A stretch of 38,339 bases of DNA. It comes from an uncultured Bacteroidales bacterium (lineage in GTDB: Bacteria; Bacteroidota; Bacteroidia; Bacteroidales; Coprobacteraceae). The number at the start of each line of letters is the position of its first letter. Positions within the stretch are counted from its first letter, which is position 1. The position numbers were made by a program, and so were the translations under genes. The notes beneath the pieces are model-generated. The model was not told where the DNA came from. It worked only from the letters and a program-made list of their open reading frames with translations, and made no database searches. The DNA lies in assembly GCA_949297285.1 (NCBI GenBank), contig CASFRL010000155.1, positions 1 to 38,339 of the forward strand, given 5' to 3'. This document shows positions 16,422-24,700 of this stretch, piece after piece.

Positions 16422-18332
16422 TTACTTTGTCGAATCTTCTTGCTCGGTTTCCCGAATAATAGCAAGGACTTCTTTATTCGTTTGGGCTATGGTTTGTAAT
16501 TCCTGCCGCAATCGGCGTTGTTCCCAGCATCCGATCATATATATCGGTATAGATATCGGGAATAATATCGCCAAGATAATTCCTACCCAACGTATCCGAC
16601 ATGGCTGATATAATAGCAACATGCGGAGGACGGGATAGTTCGCCAATTTGCTGATTAATATTTGAGACCGGGTATTTTGTGCATATTCTACCCAATTGTC
16701 TACTTCGGTTTTTAAAGTGCGAAGCAGTTGTTTATCATATCCCCGCGTCCAGTATTGGAAATAGGATTGTCGTTTATTCCCTGTATTTTTCTGCATTTGG
16801 GCGCAAAGATCGTCTATTCGTTTTATCCGTTTTTCGGCCTCATTTATATCGACTTCATCGATGATGACTTCTTTCAGGGTAAGGTGTCGGGCCTCTTTCA
16901 ATCCGATCAGTTTGTAGATAAAATTCAGATAGAGGTCTTTATTGAATACGTCGGCGTCATTTACCGCCTTGTAGGTAAGAAAAATACCTAACGGAAGCAG
17001 TACTGCCGAGCTTAACCACATACCTTCCCACACTTCCCAGCGTCCGTCTCGTGCCATTTTATAGCCCGAATTGTCTATAATATAATAGAATATAAACAGT
17101 AAAACCGATACGACGACAGGGGTTCCAAGTCCTCCTTTTCTGATAATTGCACCTAAAGGCGCACCGATGAAGAAAAAGATAAGGCAGGCAAATGATAGGG
17201 TAAATTTCTTGTGCATCTCCATTTCGTGCCGTCTGATGATGCGTTGGTCTCCGTCAGAAAGGATACTCTTGTATTCATAATCTTGGCGCACCGATTCGGC
17301 TCTTGATACAGCCCGGCTCAACATCGACTCTCTTTGTTGTAAAGATTCCGATGCGTATATACTGTCGATGTTCAAAGTTAGAGTCTTGTTCTCTTTTAAT
17401 AAAGAGCTGTCCGGTTGTTCATTATTGTATAGGGTAAAATAGCCCGAGTTGGTGAGCTCTTTACCGAGACTGTTTCCGATACTGTCCATTCTTAATGTCA
17501 TCGAATCGATCGAGGTCCTTAGCTCGTGCATGTCTTTACCGATATATTGATTTTGCATGACACCGTCATCCATGCGGTTAAATCCGGCATCGAAAGGGAT
17601 CAGTATCTCTTTCGTAGAGAAAGTCTCACGTCGGTAGGGTACACTATTTACTGCGGTCCTTTGGCTTTTCAGGTTCTCGAACGATTCGCCGCTGTATAAC
17701 GTAAGAAAGAGATATTGCTTGTCTTCGGTCAGTTTAAGTTTTCCTGAGTCGGCTAAAATAACCATAGCATTGTCGAATCCTCCGGATAAGTCATAGATCA
17801 TTAAATCTTTCATCATCCCGGTTTTTCGGTCTTTCTCTTTGACATAAAGATTATAACCGCTTATCTGGTCATAGAATACCCCTTCGGGAATATCAAGTTC
17901 AGGCGATTTCTGCTTTATCGAGTAAAGGAGTGTGTACATTTTTACCTGTGCCTTGGGGAGTATGTTATTTTGGAAAAAGAATGCCCCGATCGCAATCAAT
18001 GTAATGACAATAACCAGAGGTCGCATGATATGCAAGAGTGATACGCCGGCAGCCTTTATCGCTAATAATTCAAGCCGTTCACCCAAATTCCCGAAAGTCA
18101 TCAACGAAGCCAATAGCAATGCCAACGGTAGCGACATGGGTACCATGGTAACGGCCGCATAAAAAAATAGCTCGGCAAGTACCGGCATTTCTATTCCCTT
18201 ACCCACCATTTCGTCGACATATCTCCACAGAAACTGCATCAGGATGATGAACAGGCAGATGAAAAATGTCATCAGAAATAAAGGTAAGAATGTCTGTAAG
18301 ATAAAAAGATATAATCTTTTGATACGAAACAT
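16422..18332 (-). CDS. LptF/LptG-family lipopolysaccharide export permease
   Basis: Inner-membrane subunit of the Lpt machine that pulls LPS out of the inner membrane with the LptB ATPase. I take the start at 18332 (MFRIKRLYLFILQTF, 636 residues); an in-frame ATG at 18353 lies inside the predicted promoter. The N-terminal part has three membrane helices with family motifs (QFLWRYVDEMVGKG, PMSLPLALLLASLMTFGNLGERLELLAIKAAG). A periplasmic jellyroll part (about 130-370) follows, then helices at SLACLIFFFIGAPLGAIIRKGGLG onward. An unusual charged C-terminal extension (about 450-600) ends in another hydrophobic segment near VGIILAILFPISIPIYMIG, which E. coli LptF and LptG (about 360 residues) lack. 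Whether it acts as F or G is not decided. Confidence 0.9.
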   Translation of the reverse strand: MFRIKRLYLFILQTFLPLFLMTFFICLFIILMQFLWRYVDEMVGKGIEMPVLAELFFYAAVTMVPMSLPLALLLASLMTFGNLGERLELLAIKAAGVSLLHIMRPLVIVITLIAIGAFFFQNNILPKAQVKMYTLLYSIKQKSPELDIPEGVFYDQISGYNLYVKEKDRKTGMMKDLMIYDLSGGFDNAMVILADSGKLKLTEDKQYLFLTLYSGESFENLKSQRTAVNSVPYRRETFSTKEILIPFDAGFNRMDDGVMQNQYIGKDMHELRTSIDSMTLRMDSIGNSLGKELTNSGYFTLYNNEQPDSSLLKENKTLTLNIDSIYASESLQQRESMLSRAVSRAESVRQDYEYKSILSDGDQRIIRRHEMEMHKKFTLSFACLIFFFIGAPLGAIIRKGGLGTPVVVSVLLFIFYYIIDNSGYKMARDGRWEVWEGMWLSSAVLLPLGIFLTYKAVNDADVFNKDLYLNFIYKLIGLKEARHLTLKEVIIDEVDINEAEKRIKRIDDLCAQMQKNTGNKRQSYFQYWTRGYDKQLLRTLKTEVDNWVEYAQNTRSQILISKLANYPVLRMLLLYQPCRIRWVGIILAILFPISIPIYMIGCWEQRRLRQELQTIAQTNKEVLAIIRETEQEDSTK

Positions 18333-18350
18333 ACTTTTAACTTTGTATCG

Positions 18351-18358
18351 CAAAAGTA
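18351..18358 (-). promoter_or_regulatory. Candidate -7 element ahead of the LptF/G-type gene
   Basis: TACTTTTG on the minus strand (18358 to 18351), matching TAnnTTTG. No good TTG was found 19-21 bases upstream. It lies about 19 bases before the ATG at 18332 and overlaps the alternative ATG at 18353, which therefore should not be the start. Confidence 0.5.
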
Positions 18359-18477
18359 GTGCAAAAAAATGAATTTAAGATATTAAGCATTCATAAAAAC
18401 CATTATCGGAAGTTCTCCCAAATGAATGCCGTTGAGATGCTGAAATGCTTGTCGATTATATCAAACGGCAGATTGAC

Positions 18478-18521
18478 ATGTAAAATGTTTGATTTTTAGT
18501 AAAAAACCAAACATTTTACAT
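18478..18521 (-). terminator. Terminator-like hairpin after the START-like gene
   Basis: ATGTAAAATGTTTG at 18478-18491 and its exact complement at 18508-18521, with a 16-base A/T-rich loop, 15 bases past the stop of the minus-strand START-like gene. The stem is AT-rich and no long T run follows. Confidence 0.55.
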
Positions 18522-18535
18522 CTCTGAGGCAATAT

Positions 18536-18922
18536 TTATGCACCTAAACGTTGTCTGAGGAAAGAGATTTGTCGATTCCACAAATCTATGCTGTCTTTTT
18601 TCTCATCGGGGTATGCATAATCGGTAATTTCGAGAATAACGTCTCCGGTCAGTTCTATTACATTGATACGAAATTCGAAATATGATTTTATATCAGACTC
18701 TTCTTCGTCCCAACGGAACCGGATAAATACCCCCGACCTGTATCCGATTTGATGTGCTGTTTGGGGTATTTTGTTCCAAAAAAACGTATATTCTTTACCG
18801 TCGGCAGTAACATTGTCGGCAAACCAGTCTGCCAATCCGCTAACTGTTCCCACATAGGTCCATAAGACCGAAGGAGATACGTTGTTCAGGCTATACTCTA
18901 TAATGTATTTTTCCTTATTCAT
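18536..18922 (-). CDS. START-like (SRPBCC-fold) domain protein
   Basis: A small protein of 128 residues when started at the ATG at 18922 (MNKEKYIIEYSL). The open frame extends upstream to 19021, but that part is a lysine- and asparagine-rich run typical of non-coding AT-rich DNA. The sequence pattern (IEYSLNNVSPSVLWTYVGTVSGLADWFAD, then VFIRFRW, then DVILEITDYA) matches the helix-grip START/AHSA1-like fold common as a stand-alone protein in Bacteroidota. Such folds hold a hydrophobic ligand or assist protein partners; the ligand here is unknown. It lies upstream of the lptF/G-ribBA unit but is separated from it by the hairpin at 18478-18521. Confidence 0.8.
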   Translation of the reverse strand: MNKEKYIIEYSLNNVSPSVLWTYVGTVSGLADWFADNVTADGKEYTFFWNKIPQTAHQIGYRSGVFIRFRWDEEESDIKSYFEFRINVIELTGDVILEITDYAYPDEKKDSIDLWNRQISFLRQRLGA

Positions 18923-19085
18923 ACGCATTAGATTTATAGTGTTTCGGTGGCTAATATATAAATAAATTTTTATCTGACACGATTTTCTATTTTTTTTGTT
19001 CTGTTTTTTTTTGAAAAACAAATTTTTTTACCGTCGAATTCTCATAAATCTTAAGAAATATCCCCATTTAATACGGATAGTAGAA

Positions 19086-19190
19086 AATAATCTCCGACTT
19101 TGTTTGAAATAAATATATATGTATATTTTATAACGATTCTCATCGTAGTTTTAGATAGGTGTATCATAATTGTTTTAGCCGGAGATTATT
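19086..19190 (-). ncRNA. Candidate structured 3' region or small RNA
   Basis: An 11-base arm AATAATCTCCG (19086-19096) pairs exactly with CGGAGATTATT (19180-19190). On the minus strand the inside contains a hairpin ACGAT-GAGA-ATCGT with a GNRA tetraloop (near 19133-19146), and the outer stem exits into TTATTTTCT. It starts 11 bases past the stop of the tiny membrane protein gene. It may be that gene's terminator or 3' UTR, or an independent RNA. No promoter of its own was found. Confidence 0.35.
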
Positions 19191-19201
19191 CATTGCTCTT
19201 G

Positions 19202-19435
19202 TTATATATAGGGAGAAAATGTACCTGTCTCTTGTGGTTGCTGGAATAGAACGTTGATTATTAATATGATGAAGATTATCAGGATAAGTATAAAAAATAC
19301 GATCATGGCTATATTCTCGAGTTTTTCATTTTCTCGATTGATATATCCGTCTTTATTGGTCCTGAATATCCATTTTTTTATGTCCATGAATGGCTTCCTA
19401 TATTTTGATTCTATATTTTGACGTATAGGAGACAA
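19202..19435 (-). CDS. Tiny single-helix membrane protein, hypothetical
   Basis: A 77-residue frame, or 61 residues from the in-frame ATG at 19387 (MDIKKWIFRTNKDGYINREN). After a charged N-terminus it has one strong hydrophobic stretch (MIVFFILILIIFIILIINVLF) and a short polar tail (QQPQETGTFSPYI). No family recognised. Support for a real gene is the sharply polar/apolar composition and its isolation between two intergenic regions; no promoter consensus was found upstream. The organisation (basic N-terminus, single helix, short periplasmic tail) is that of small regulatory membrane proteins, but this is only an analogy. Confidence 0.4.
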   Translation of the reverse strand: MSPIRQNIESKYRKPFMDIKKWIFRTNKDGYINRENEKLENIAMIVFFILILIIFIILIINVLFQQPQETGTFSPYI

Positions 19436-19539
19436 ATAGTTTAATTCTGTTTTATTAAAATATGTAAATATTTGTTTTTAAATTAATGTTTTATAGCCAT
19501 TTTTGAGGTGTATTTTCACAAAAGTTATGAATAGCGTGG

Positions 19540-20460
19540 TCATAGCTTGATCGAGAATTTCTTTAAACGCTCGTTCAGCATATGATGTGGAATAATTTTT
19601 TTGATCGTGTCGGCTACGGCATTGATAATACGTTCTTTAATGTAATCGTTACGGATGATTATCGAAATTTCACGGATAGCTGGGGACGAGATTTCTCGTA
19701 TATTGGCTTTTTGCGCCTCGGACAAAAACGGCAGATGGAGTTCGGGGATGACGGTATACCCTCCGTTATAGTCGACGATCTTTATTAAAGTTTCGATACT
19801 TCCGGCTTCGTAAGTTGTATTATGAGTCGATGTTTTACCACAAAAATTGAATATCTGTTTTCGAAAACAATGTCCTTCTTGAAGTACCCATAAATGTTCG
19901 GTAGGCATATTTTCCGCATTCAAATCGATATCTTTACAAGATTCTTCGGGCGAGAAATATGCCACAAATTTTTCATAGTATAAAGGTATTTCCAAAATTC
20001 CGCTTTTTTCGATCGGTGTCGATACGATCGCCATATCCAGTAATGAATTCTCGAGATTGTAGAGGATATTATCGGTTTTCATTTCTGAGATGGAAAGAGT
20101 AATTTCGGGATAATCGTTTTTGAATAGCGATATGAAACGGGGAACCAGATAGGGCGCTATCGTAGGTAATATTCCGATTCTAATGTTCCCGGATAAAATT
20201 TGGGTTTCGTTATTCACCATTTCTTCTATCCGATGAATTTCGTGCAGAGCTATTTCTGCTTGACGGATAATTCTTTCTCCTGTTTTAGTCGGTTCTATCG
20301 GATGTTTATTTCGGTCGAAAATTTTTACGTTCAGTTCTTCTTCCAATTTTTGTATCATCGTACTTAACGTAGGTTGTGTAACCCCACACTCTTCAGATGC
20401 TTTTACAAAATGTCGGTATCTGTTTACCGCCACGATGTATTCCATTTGCTGTATTGTCAT
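19540..20460 (-). CDS. oxyR: OxyR-type hydrogen peroxide sensor (LysR family)
   Basis: A 306-residue LysR regulator. An N-terminal winged helix (about 1-60, QMEYIVAVNRYRHFVKASEECGVTQPTLS) is followed by a substrate-binding-like domain. The redox pair is visible as GHC-x8-C: Cys198 and Cys207 in GHCFRKQIFNFC, the same spacing as E. coli Cys199/Cys208, so peroxide sensing by disulfide formation is expected. It is divergent from the peroxiredoxin-thioredoxin pair across a 114-base gap, the usual arrangement for a regulator and its direct target. Confidence 0.95.
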   Translation of the reverse strand: MTIQQMEYIVAVNRYRHFVKASEECGVTQPTLSTMIQKLEEELNVKIFDRNKHPIEPTKTGERIIRQAEIALHEIHRIEEMVNNETQILSGNIRIGILPTIAPYLVPRFISLFKNDYPEITLSISEMKTDNILYNLENSLLDMAIVSTPIEKSGILEIPLYYEKFVAYFSPEESCKDIDLNAENMPTEHLWVLQEGHCFRKQIFNFCGKTSTHNTTYEAGSIETLIKIVDYNGGYTVIPELHLPFLSEAQKANIREISSPAIREISIIIRNDYIKERIINAVADTIKKIIPHHMLNERLKKFSIKL

Positions 20461-20481
20461 ATATTATAGATTTTATCAATA

Positions 20482-20489
20482 CAAAGATA
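20482..20489 (-). promoter_or_regulatory. Candidate -7 element of oxyR
   Basis: TATCTTTG on the minus strand, 20489 to 20482, about 22 bases before the oxyR start codon. No exact TTG is found 19-21 bases upstream, which could reflect a weak or autoregulated promoter. Confidence 0.5.
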
Positions 20490-20501
20490 GAAAATATCTG
20501 T

Positions 20502-20532
20502 TTGATTTATAAATTTTGTCATTATATCTTTG
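20502..20532 (+). promoter_or_regulatory. Promoter of the peroxiredoxin-thioredoxin operon
   Basis: TTG at 20502-20504, 20 bases, TATCTTTG at 20525-20532. It is a full match to the Bacteroidota consensus. The -33 part of this promoter overlaps the region upstream of oxyR's own -7 element, so OxyR bound in the gap could act on both. Confidence 0.75.
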
Positions 20533-20574
20533 TCATACAAAAAGGAAATGTTTAATTAAAAAATAGATGTAATT

Positions 20575-21285
20575 ATGGAAAATCAAGTAAATGTAATGCC
20601 GAGAATCGGCGAAAAAGCACCTTCTTTTGAAGCAGTAACCACTCAAGGTAGAATCAATTTCCCGTCAGATTACGCAGGTAAATGGATTATTTTATTTAGT
20701 CATCCGGCCGATTTTACACCGGTATGTACTTCAGAGTTTATGACATTCGGTAAGATGGCAAAAGATTTTGAAGACTTGAATTGTCAGTTGGTCGGACTTT
20801 CTGTCGATGGCCTGTACAGTCACATTGCATGGCTTCGGACAATCAAAGATAAGATCGACTACAAGGGAATGAAAAATATAGAAATAAAATTCCCGCTTAT
20901 CGAAGATATAACAATGAATGTGGCAAAACTTTATGGGATGATACAGCCTCAAGAAAGTTCTACATCCGCTGTTCGTGCAGTATTCTTTATCGACCCGCAG
21001 GGAATTATCCGCACAATCATGTATTATCCGTTGTCGTTAGGACGTAATTTCGATGAGATAAAGAGAGTCCTTATCGGTTTGCAAACTTCCGATAATTTTG
21101 GCGTTGCACTTCCGGCAGACTGGCGTCCCGGAGATGATGTGATCATTCCTACGGCAGGTTCGTGTGGTGTAGCCAAGGAACGGATGGAGAACCAGAGTGA
21201 AGATCAACATTGTTATGACTGGTTCTTCTGTACCAAAAAACTTTCGAAAGAGAGTGTTGAAAGTAAATTGGGTAAAACAATCTAA
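20575..21285 (+). CDS. Peroxiredoxin, Prx6 subfamily (archaeal type, with C-terminal cysteine pair)
   Basis: A thiol peroxidase of 236 residues that reduces hydrogen peroxide and organic hydroperoxides. The peroxidatic cysteine is Cys51 in HPADFTPVCTSEF, with the conserved P-x-x-x-T/S-x-x-C form. Length and the ending CYDWFFC (Cys213 and Cys219) match the archaeal/thermophile Prx6-type enzymes, in which the C-terminal cysteines take part in resolving the disulfide. Typical AhpC is shorter and lacks this tail. A thioredoxin gene follows directly and is the likely reductant; OxyR is divergent. Confidence 0.94.
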   Translation: MENQVNVMPRIGEKAPSFEAVTTQGRINFPSDYAGKWIILFSHPADFTPVCTSEFMTFGKMAKDFEDLNCQLVGLSVDGLYSHIAWLRTIKDKIDYKGMKNIEIKFPLIEDITMNVAKLYGMIQPQESSTSAVRAVFFIDPQGIIRTIMYYPLSLGRNFDEIKRVLIGLQTSDNFGVALPADWRPGDDVIIPTAGSCGVAKERMENQSEDQHCYDWFFCTKKLSKESVESKLGKTI

Positions 21286-21303
21286 TTAAAGAAAGGAGTG
21301 CTT

Positions 21304-21663
21304 ATGTCTGTGATCCATTTAAATGAAAAAGATTTTTCAGAAAAAGTCGTTGCTCTTGATCTTCTTCCTCAGCAATGGGCTTATAAGGGTGACAAACCGG
21401 CGTTGATAGATTTTTTTGCTACATGGTGTGGCCCGTGCAAAGCTTTAAGCCCTGTTCTCGAAGAGTTGGCCGAAGAGTATAAAGATCGGATAAATATATA
21501 TAAGGTCGATGTAGATAAAGAGGAGCGGTTGTCCGAGATTTTCGGTATTCGCACAGTCCCGACCTTGTTATTTGCTCCTTTGCAGGGCGATCCGTATATG
21601 ATCTCAGGCGTAATGCCGAAACACGAACTGAAAAGAAAAATCGAGGATTCTTTGTTGAAGTGA
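21304..21663 (+). CDS. trxA: Thioredoxin
   Basis: A small disulfide reductase with the active site WCGPCK (Cys42 and Cys45) and the cis-proline segment RTVPTLL. I take the ATG at 21304 (119 residues), because a good Shine-Dalgarno AAAGGAG lies at 21292-21298; an in-frame GTG at 21298 overlaps that site. The gene begins 18 bases after the peroxiredoxin stop and shares its transcript, which suggests that it recycles the peroxiredoxin under OxyR control. Confidence 0.93.
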   Translation: MSVIHLNEKDFSEKVVALDLLPQQWAYKGDKPALIDFFATWCGPCKALSPVLEELAEEYKDRINIYKVDVDKEERLSEIFGIRTVPTLLFAPLQGDPYMISGVMPKHELKRKIEDSLLK

Positions 21664-21689
21664 TGCCTTAATGAGGCAGTCATAACGAG

Positions 21690-21730
21690 AACACCGGCTA
21701 TATCGTAAAGTATAGCCGGTGTTTTGTTTT
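21690..21730 (+). terminator. Intrinsic terminator of the peroxiredoxin-thioredoxin operon
   Basis: AACACCGGCTATA at 21690-21702 pairs with 21711-21723 (perfect 13-base stem, 8-base loop) and is followed by TTGTTTT to 21730: a textbook intrinsic terminator. Confidence 0.92.
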
Positions 21731-21789
21731 ATTGAGATAGTCGTGTGTCATAAAAACTTCAAGAAAAGACGAACCCCTTCCTAAATCTT

Positions 21790-24700
21790 TTATTGAGGCT
21801 CATCTGAAGAATTTCCTTTGGCAATATGTTCTCTGTATTCCGAAGGGGTCATTCCGTATATCTTTTTGAAACTGTTTACAAAATAAGACCGGTTATTGAA
21901 TCCCGTGTTGTCCATAACTTCAGAAATGCGTATGTCTTTTTTATGCAACAGAGACTCGGCTACGCTCAATCGATACAGTTTAACATACTCTTTTACCGAA
22001 AAATCACTTAATGCAGAAACTTTTCTGTATAGTTGCGATCTACTGATGTATAGCCCTTTGGCGATTAAATCCACGTCGAGCTCTGGATTTGTGATATTAT
22101 CATGGATAAACTTGTTCAGAGTCGATAAAAACATATCGTTGTCGCCTGTGTTTGAAGAATTTTCTTCGATCACGTTATCGTATATAGCCTCCTGTTTGAA
22201 TTTTTTCCTGATTTCTTTTTCTCTGGCCAAAATGTTTTCCATCTTAATCTCCAGAAGTTTTATATTAAAGGGCTTGGTAATAAAATCATCGGCACCATAT
22301 GAGTAGGCATCGATCTGATCTTCTTCAGAAGTGTAGGCCGTAAGCAGAATGACCGGAATGTGATTGGTCAACTCATTCCCTTTGATCTTTTTCGTCAATT
22401 CGATTCCGTCCATGACGGGCATGTTTATGTCGCATAAAATAATACTCGGAATAGATCGGATTGCTTTTTTCAGACCTTCTTCTCCGTTGCTGGCCGAGAT
22501 GACTTCAAATTTTAATTGGAGACTGTTCTTGATATACATGATAATCTCTTTATTATCATCGACAACCAAGACCAACGGCTTGTCTGTATCGGAGGCTATT
22601 TCAATCGGATTATTTCCGATCGAGAGGTCTGGCGATAACATATCGTCCGGGTTCATCTGCACAACATAATTCTCAATACTTTGGTTTACGATTTGTTCTT
22701 TCAACAAGTGCTGGTTTCCTAACGGAAAAGTAAATGTAAACTCTGCCCCTTTCCCCAATTCACTTTTAACGGAAATGGTTCCATGGTGTAACAGGATAAG
22801 ATTTTTCACCAGAGACAGCCCGATTCCGGTACCCTCGGTTTTGGATGATTGTATCTGGTAGAATCTGTCGAATATATTGTTTAATTTATCTTTAGGAATA
22901 CCTATTCCTGTATCTTTTACGGTAACCACCACAGCTTCGATCTGTTTTGTGACCGCGTCATTAAAGATACCCAGTTTTTTCCGGTTGATCTGTTCTTGCT
23001 GGAGGCCTTTATCGATATATACCGAGATTTCGCCTCCTTGTGGCGTAAACTTTAAAGCATTGGAAAGAAGGTTGAACATGATCTTTTCGAACATGTCTAA
23101 ATCGAACCATACTTGTATATTTTCCGATTGAGGTTTAAAGATCAATGCAATCCCTTTTTGGTCGGCAATGTCATTGAATGTATGGATAATTTCCCGGCAA
23201 TAAGCAACGATGTTATTTTCCGAGGCTTTCAGTTGCAGAGTTCCGGTTTCAGTTTTCCGGAATTCCAGTAATTGGTTTATTAATAACAACAACCGATTTG
23301 TATTTTTGGAAATAGAAGATAAGATCGTTTTCTTATGCGGATCGTTTTCGCTATTCAACAATTGTTGCAACGGACCGATAATCAGGGTTAAAGGTGTTCT
23401 GAATTCATGAGATATATTCATGAAAAACTGTATTTTGGCATTATAGACCTCTTTCTCCTTTTTCTGTTCGAGCAGGTTCTTTTCCAACTTGTTTTTTTCG
23501 TTGACCTGGATAACTGTGTATCGTCTGAAGAAATAGAGGATTAAAATGATGATAATGCCATATACGATATAAGCATATATCGTATTGTAGAACGGAGGAG
23601 TGATAATTATCTCCAATGTCCTTTCCGGACCCTCGTTCTGCAGGGTATTGCTCATGGCTTTGACTCTGAACGTATATTTTCCCGGTGGAACTTTTGTATA
23701 GTATGCCGTTCTTCGGTTTTGGGCGATGACCCAGTTCTTGTCGAACCCTTCCAATTTATATGCATATATAAGTTGTTCGGGAGCAATAAAATCGATGGCA
23801 ACGAAATCTATATTGAAGAAATTCTGCTTATAATTCAACTTTATTTCTTTGGTCTGATTGATGTTTGTCTTCAATGGCGAATCTTTTTCACCGGGAATCA
23901 GCGGTTTATTGAATAAAGTGAACGATTGCAGATTTACGGGAGGAATGGTGACGTTGCTCGATAGTTTTTCCGGATCGACCGAGAATACTCCGTTTTCTAC
24001 ACCCAAAAATATATAGCCCGATTTATTGCTGTATATCGAAAAAATGTTTCTCTTTTTTATCTCTGCGATATTGGGAAAGTTTATCAGTTTGTTTTGAGAA
24101 GGGTCAAATATGTAAATATCATTCTGAGACAATATCCATAAAAAATCGTTTTTATCGATAGCCGCTTGTAGCAGGCGTTTCTCCTTTAAGGGGGCAAAAG
24201 TGACGAAACTCCCTTTTTGCGGGATAAATTCCTGAAGGCCTAAATCGCTGAGTATCCATATTCTCCCTTCATGGTCTTCGATGATATAATTTATTGCATT
24301 CGATATTAGAGATGAGCTGTCTTTGTCGTCGTGTACAAATCGGGTAATCGTGTTTTTGTACATACTTATTTGCGCCAACCCATTTTTGGTTCCGGCATAG
24401 ACGATGTCTTCATTTACAGGCAAAACCGATGTGACTCGATTATCATTAATCGAATTGCTGTCTTTCGGATTGGTAAAGAAACTCGTAAATTCGCGGGTTA
24501 TCGGATTAAAACGGAACAGACCCATTCGGGTTCCTATCCACATTGTTCCGGTTATATCTTTTTTCATATTCCATATCTGATTGCTTTTCAGATAATTGTC
24601 TTTTTCTTTATTCGAGAAGTAACAATATCGGTTATTTTTTTTGTCTAAGATGTTCAGTCCCGATAAAGTTCCGACCCAAATCGTCCCTTGATTATCTTCG

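Noticed and set aside
18423..18470. Second structured RNA (TGCCGTT/AACGGCA pairing) between the LptF/G and START-like genes
   Set aside because: Only a 7-base stem over a 30-base loop, no promoter or terminator of its own; chance pairing is likely.
19086..19190. MITE or insertion-sequence remnant bounded by the AATAATCTCCG repeats
   Set aside because: No target-site duplication flanks the repeats and no second copy was noticed in the window; an RNA structure or terminator explains the symmetry better.
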